From NCBI GenBank assembly GCA_012517435.1, contig JAAYUY010000069.1:1-33111 (forward strand): a stretch of 33,111 bases of DNA, written 5' to 3'. Source of the DNA: Sphingobacteriales bacterium (GTDB taxonomy: Bacteria; Bacteroidota; Bacteroidia; CAILMK01; JAAYUY01). A program made the position numbers and the translations under genes. A model generated the notes under the pieces. It worked only from the letters and a program-made list of their open reading frames with translations, had not been told where the DNA came from and did no database searches. Shown one piece after another: positions 30,012 to 33,111 of the stretch. The stretch's first letter is position 1, and the number at the start of each line of letters is the position of its first letter.

Positions 30012-31379
30012 ATGAAACTAATCTCTAAAACGCTGATAATTTTATTATTACTAATAACAACTCAGTCAAATGTTTTTTCACAAAATCCAAAAACACGCAT
30101 CCTTTTCCTGCTTGACGGATCAGGTAGCATGTGGGGATTATTTGAAAAAGAAGTAAAAATTGATGTTGCCAAACGACTTTTGACCAAACTTGTTGATAGT
30201 ATTTCCCAAAATAAGGAGGTTGAAATGGCGCTAAGGGCTTACGGGCATGTCAGTCCAAAGGTAAAACAGGATTGTAAGGATACACGTCTGGAAGTACCTT
30301 TCGGCCCCGACAATAAGGATCAGATTATTGCCAGGCTTAAAGAAATCCGGCCAAAAGGAACGACACCAATTGCGTATTCTCTTTCAGTGGCAGCAAACGA
30401 CTTCCCTCGTGCCAACAATGTCAGAAACATCATCATTTTGATTACTGATGGCATCGAAGAATGCGGAGGTGACCCTTGTCAGGTTTCCCTTTCACTTCAG
30501 AAGAGAGGCATCATGCTAAAACCTTTTATCATTGGGTTAGGCATCAATGAAGATTTGATCAGTCAGCTGGACTGTGCCGGAAATTTCTTTAATGCCACCG
30601 ATGAAAATTCTTTTGAAAAAATCCTTAATGTGGTCATTTCCAATGCTTTAAACAACACTACAGCCCAGGTAAACCTGCTCGACAGTTATGGAAAAGCAAC
30701 AGAAACCGATGTTGACATGACCTTTTACGAAAGCAAAAAAGGTATGATTATGTACAACTTCTATCATACCCTGAATGATGCCGGACTACCTGATACCCTT
30801 TTCATTGATCCTTTTATGAATTATAATCTTGTCGTTCATACACTTCCACCTGTTACAAAAGAAAATATATCTCTGAATCATGGCAAACATAATATCATTG
30901 CCGTGAATGCACCTCAGGGCTATTTAAATCTGGTGATAAAAGGAATTACTCAGTATAAGAACCTGATAGCAGTTGTTAAAAAAGCAGGCGGAACAGAAAC
31001 GGTTTATGCACAGGAATTTAATACGTTACAAAAATATCTGGTCGGGAGGTATGATCTGGAGATTCTTAGCCTGCCGCGGATTTACGTTAAAGATGTTGAA
31101 ATCAAGCAAAGTTCAACAACAACCATTGAAGTTGAGCAACCAGGTAAAATAGTTATTTATTCGTCAACTCCCATGATAGGATCCATTTTCAGGACTGTCA
31201 ACGGAAAACTGGAATGGGTTACCAACCTTGACGACAAGCTTCTGACTCAGGTGCTGATCATGCAACCCGGCACCTATATTTTATCCTACCGCAGAAAAAA
31301 TGCGCGTAGTACTTTCTACACCAATGACAAAGAGTTTGTGGTTTCATCAGGAACATCCCTCAGTATCAATTTAAAATAA
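30012..31379 (+). CDS. Secreted von Willebrand factor A domain protein
   Basis: A 455-residue protein with a signal peptide (1-23, ending VFS before QNPK). The VWA domain (about 28-215) has a complete MIDAS: DGSGSM (D35, S37, S39), a Thr in KGTTPIAYS and Asp in LITDGIEECG, so it can bind a metal and a ligand. The C-terminal 240 residues are beta-rich with Ig-like or carboxypeptidase-regulatory-like strands (for example YGKATETDVDMTFYES, PQGYLNLVIKGI, QPGTYILSYRRK). The mature part would be periplasmic or on the surface. It begins one base after the first transketolase gene and ends one base before the second, so all three share a transcript. Its link with a cytoplasmic pentose phosphate enzyme is not understood. 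Confidence 0.9.
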   Translation: MKLISKTLIILLLLITTQSNVFSQNPKTRILFLLDGSGSMWGLFEKEVKIDVAKRLLTKLVDSISQNKEVEMALRAYGHVSPKVKQDCKDTRLEVPFGPDNKDQIIARLKEIRPKGTTPIAYSLSVAANDFPRANNVRNIIILITDGIEECGGDPCQVSLSLQKRGIMLKPFIIGLGINEDLISQLDCAGNFFNATDENSFEKILNVVISNALNNTTAQVNLLDSYGKATETDVDMTFYESKKGMIMYNFYHTLNDAGLPDTLFIDPFMNYNLVVHTLPPVTKENISLNHGKHNIIAVNAPQGYLNLVIKGITQYKNLIAVVKKAGGTETVYAQEFNTLQKYLVGRYDLEILSLPRIYVKDVEIKQSSTTTIEVEQPGKIVIYSSTPMIGSIFRTVNGKLEWVTNLDDKLLTQVLIMQPGTYILSYRRKNARSTFYTNDKEFVVSSGTSLSINLK

Positions 31380-31380
31380 G

Positions 31381-32340
31381 ATGAAAGAATATCCAGTAAT
31401 CAACATCAAATCAACCCGTGCCGGTTTTGGAGATGCCCTTTTCGAAGTTGGCATGAAGAATAAAGATATTGTTGCACTTTCAGCCGATTTGTCCGATTCC
31501 GTTAAAATGACCAAATTCAGGCAAGCTTTCCCTGAACGCTTCTTTCAGGTCGGAATAGCCGAAGCAAATATGATAGGTATAGCTGCAGGACTGGCTACCG
31601 GAGGAAAAATACCTTTTACAGGTACATTTGCCAATTTTTCAACTGGCCGGGTTTACGATCAGATCAGACAATCAGTGGCTTACAGCAAGAAAAATGTTAA
31701 AATATGTGCCTCCCATTCGGGACTGACAGTGGGTGAAGACGGAGCCACGCACCAGATTCTGGAAGACATCGGACTAATGAAAATGCTGCCCAATATGACG
31801 GTTATTAACACCTGCGATTACAATCAGACCAGGCAGGCCGTTCATGCGATTTCTGATTTTGATGGCCCGGTTTATCTTCGTTTCGGCAGACCTGATGTCC
31901 CTAACTTTATTCCTGATGATATGCCCTTTGAAATAGGGAAAGGAATAATTTTAAATGAAGGCACAGATATTACGGTTTTTGCTACCGGACATCTGGTATG
32001 GAAAGCCCTTGTGGCTTGTAAAATACTTGAAGAAAAAGGAATCAGCGCAGAAATCATAAATATTCATACCATAAAACCACTTGACAAAGAACTGATTCTG
32101 AATTCTGTACATAAGACACTCTGCGCCATCAGCGTTGAAGAACATCAGAAGTCAGGTGGAATGGGCGAAAGCATTGCCTCCTTGCTGTCTGCCGAATTGC
32201 CAGTATTTTTTGAGGTTGTCGGTGTTAATGATGTCTTTGGTGAAAGCGGTAAACCGGAAGAGCTTTTAACAAAATTTGGACTTTCTGAAAATCATATTGT
32301 TGAAGCTGCTTTAAAAATTTTGAAGAAAAAAACACATTAA
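31381..32340 (+). CDS. tktB: Transketolase, C-terminal (pyrimidine/C-domain) subunit
   Basis: A 319-residue second half of the split transketolase. It contains the pyrimidine-binding domain (about 8-170), with the catalytic Glu in FQVGIAEANMIGIA and the TFANFSTGRVYDQIR and GLTVGEDGATHQ segments, and the C-terminal domain (about 185-315; GTDITVFATGHLVWKA, TIKPLD, EEHQKSGGMGESIA). Active-site residues look complete. It starts two bases after the VWA stop codon. DXS is larger and single-chain; pyruvate dehydrogenase beta is the other relative, but the partner's GDGELQEGQ motif and lengths fit transketolase. Confidence 0.95.
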   Translation: MKEYPVINIKSTRAGFGDALFEVGMKNKDIVALSADLSDSVKMTKFRQAFPERFFQVGIAEANMIGIAAGLATGGKIPFTGTFANFSTGRVYDQIRQSVAYSKKNVKICASHSGLTVGEDGATHQILEDIGLMKMLPNMTVINTCDYNQTRQAVHAISDFDGPVYLRFGRPDVPNFIPDDMPFEIGKGIILNEGTDITVFATGHLVWKALVACKILEEKGISAEIINIHTIKPLDKELILNSVHKTLCAISVEEHQKSGGMGESIASLLSAELPVFFEVVGVNDVFGESGKPEELLTKFGLSENHIVEAALKILKKKTH

Positions 32341-32384
32341 ACTTTCAGGTCTCTGTACGGTCATATTCAAAAAATGTTTTATAG

Positions 32385-32933
32385 ATGTTCCTTTCTGATG
32401 AGGAAATTGTATTGTTGTTCCGGGATAAAAACCGGAGATCCTATGCTTTTACCCAATTACTTGAAAAATACAAAGAGAAAGTTTACTGGCTGATCAGGCG
32501 TATGGTACAAAATCATGAAGATGCCAATGACCTGACACAGGAGGTTTTTATTAAAATATGGAGAAAAATTGATGATTTCAGGGGAGAATCCAAACTTTTC
32601 ACATGGATTTACAGAATTTCTGTGAATATGACCATCAGCTTTTTAAACAAAAGCAATACAAATCAATACTTACCTGATGCCGTTTTTGAAAACATTACTT
32701 CCTCTCAGGTGGATCATTCTCCTCAGGAAGATGGAGGTGAAATTCTGAAAAAACTTCATAATTGTGTGAAAAATCTACCTGAAAAACAACAACTTGTATT
32801 TCAGTTACGTTATTTTGAAGAGCTTAGTTATGAAGAAATCGCTGAAATCACCAATACTTCTGTCGGAGCATTGAAAGCCAATTATCATCACGCAGTTAAA
32901 AAAATTGAACATTATTTGTTCATTCCTGATTAA
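32385..32933 (+). CDS. ECF-type RNA polymerase sigma factor
   Basis: A 182-residue sigma-70 family factor of the RpoE/CarQ type: region 2 (about 22-92; NDLTQEVFIKIWRKIDDF, ESKLFTWIYRISVNMTISFL) and region 4 (about 125-175; LPEKQQLVFQLRYFEELSYE, then the helix-turn-helix and ALKANYHHAVKKI). There is no fused C-terminal domain. The next gene begins 30 bp downstream and has the N-terminal pattern of the cognate anti-sigma factor. It belongs to a different subfamily from the sigma factor at 2478. Confidence 0.94.
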   Translation: MFLSDEEIVLLFRDKNRRSYAFTQLLEKYKEKVYWLIRRMVQNHEDANDLTQEVFIKIWRKIDDFRGESKLFTWIYRISVNMTISFLNKSNTNQYLPDAVFENITSSQVDHSPQEDGGEILKKLHNCVKNLPEKQQLVFQLRYFEELSYEEIAEITNTSVGALKANYHHAVKKIEHYLFIPD

Positions 32934-32963
32934 ACGATTGAAAAAAATTTATGTCAAAAGAAT

Positions 32964-33111
32964 ATGAGCGACCCAAAAGACATACATAATGAGCTTAAAC
33001 AGATTTCTCCCCGGCTGGCAGAAATTGATAAAAAGGAAAATTATGATGTGCCTGAAGGTTATTTTGACCAATTATCAGAGGAGATACTGAGAAAAACAGT
33101 TAAAAGCAACC
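32964..33111 (+). CDS. Anti-sigma factor N-terminus (3' end outside window)
   Basis: The frame opens at ATG 32964 and runs off the window after 49 codons. The visible start reads MSDPKDIHNELKQISPRLAE, followed by YDVPEGYFDQLSEEILRK. The xVPEGYFDxL motif marks the N-terminus of a large family of Bacteroidota membrane proteins encoded directly after ECF sigma factors. The ATG at 32951 is out of frame and stops quickly, so 32964 is the best start. Confidence 0.78.
   Translation, partial: MSDPKDIHNELKQISPRLAEIDKKENYDVPEGYFDQLSEEILRKTVKSN

Noticed and set aside
1-33111. tRNA, rRNA, CRISPR arrays, insertion sequences or phage genes
   Set aside because: Nothing resembling these was found on reading both strands; the gaps are too short or too AT-rich.

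Overview
The window looks like a chromosomal segment of a low-GC member of the Bacteroidota, probably a Bacteroidales/Marinilabiliales-type anaerobe or facultative organism. The evidence is the phylum-type -7 box TAnnTTTG in front of many genes, few Shine-Dalgarno sequences, proteins ending in typical Bacteroidota forms (FVPEGYFD-like anti-sigma N-terminus, RapZ-C fused to a sugar kinase, split transketolase) and several short-leader transcripts. The family-level placement is a guess. No rRNA, tRNA, CRISPR array, integrase or transposase was seen, so this is mostly stable chromosome with a few unusual gene arrangements.

Left region (1-4454): the 3' part of a membrane-anchored TPR-CHAT protease faces, tail to tail, a two-gene operon for an ECF sigma factor and a membrane TPR protein that looks like its anti-sigma factor. 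A 14-bp direct repeat spaced by 63 bp brackets the sigma-factor leader. An MFS-type transporter follows. Middle-left region (4546-13629): branched-chain aminotransferase, a small membrane protein, a tandem adenylate kinase whose second half has lost key residues, a lipoprotein, acyl-CoA dehydrogenase (separated by a strong bidirectional terminator), a YD-repeat-like protein, several hypothetical proteins, and a TerC-acylphosphatase gene pair.

Central region (13619-24590): a leftward operon encodes an outer-membrane porin-like barrel, a calcineurin-like phosphoesterase and a 971-residue Cache-PAS-PAS-CBS-CBS-DUF294 sensor. It diverges, through interlocked promoters whose -7 boxes form a perfect inverted repeat, from a secreted protein plus AI-2E family permease. 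Then come an M23 peptidase, MerR regulator, DUF6913-like protein and dapA, which are tightly packed, and convergent dnaB.

Right region (24692-33111): a possible 50-residue gene behind dnaB, a secreted C69 dipeptidase, an AmgK-like sugar kinase fused to a RapZ C-terminal domain and translationally coupled to a MurU-like nucleotidyltransferase (cell-wall amino-sugar recycling), the two halves of a split transketolase separated by a secreted von Willebrand A protein, and a second ECF sigma factor with the beginning of its anti-sigma partner running off the window. The most notable candidates for an under-described system are the CHAT/sigma/anti-sigma set, the kinase-RapZ/MurU pair, the half-degenerate tandem adenylate kinase, the giant DUF294 sensor, and the VWA gene inside the transketolase operon.
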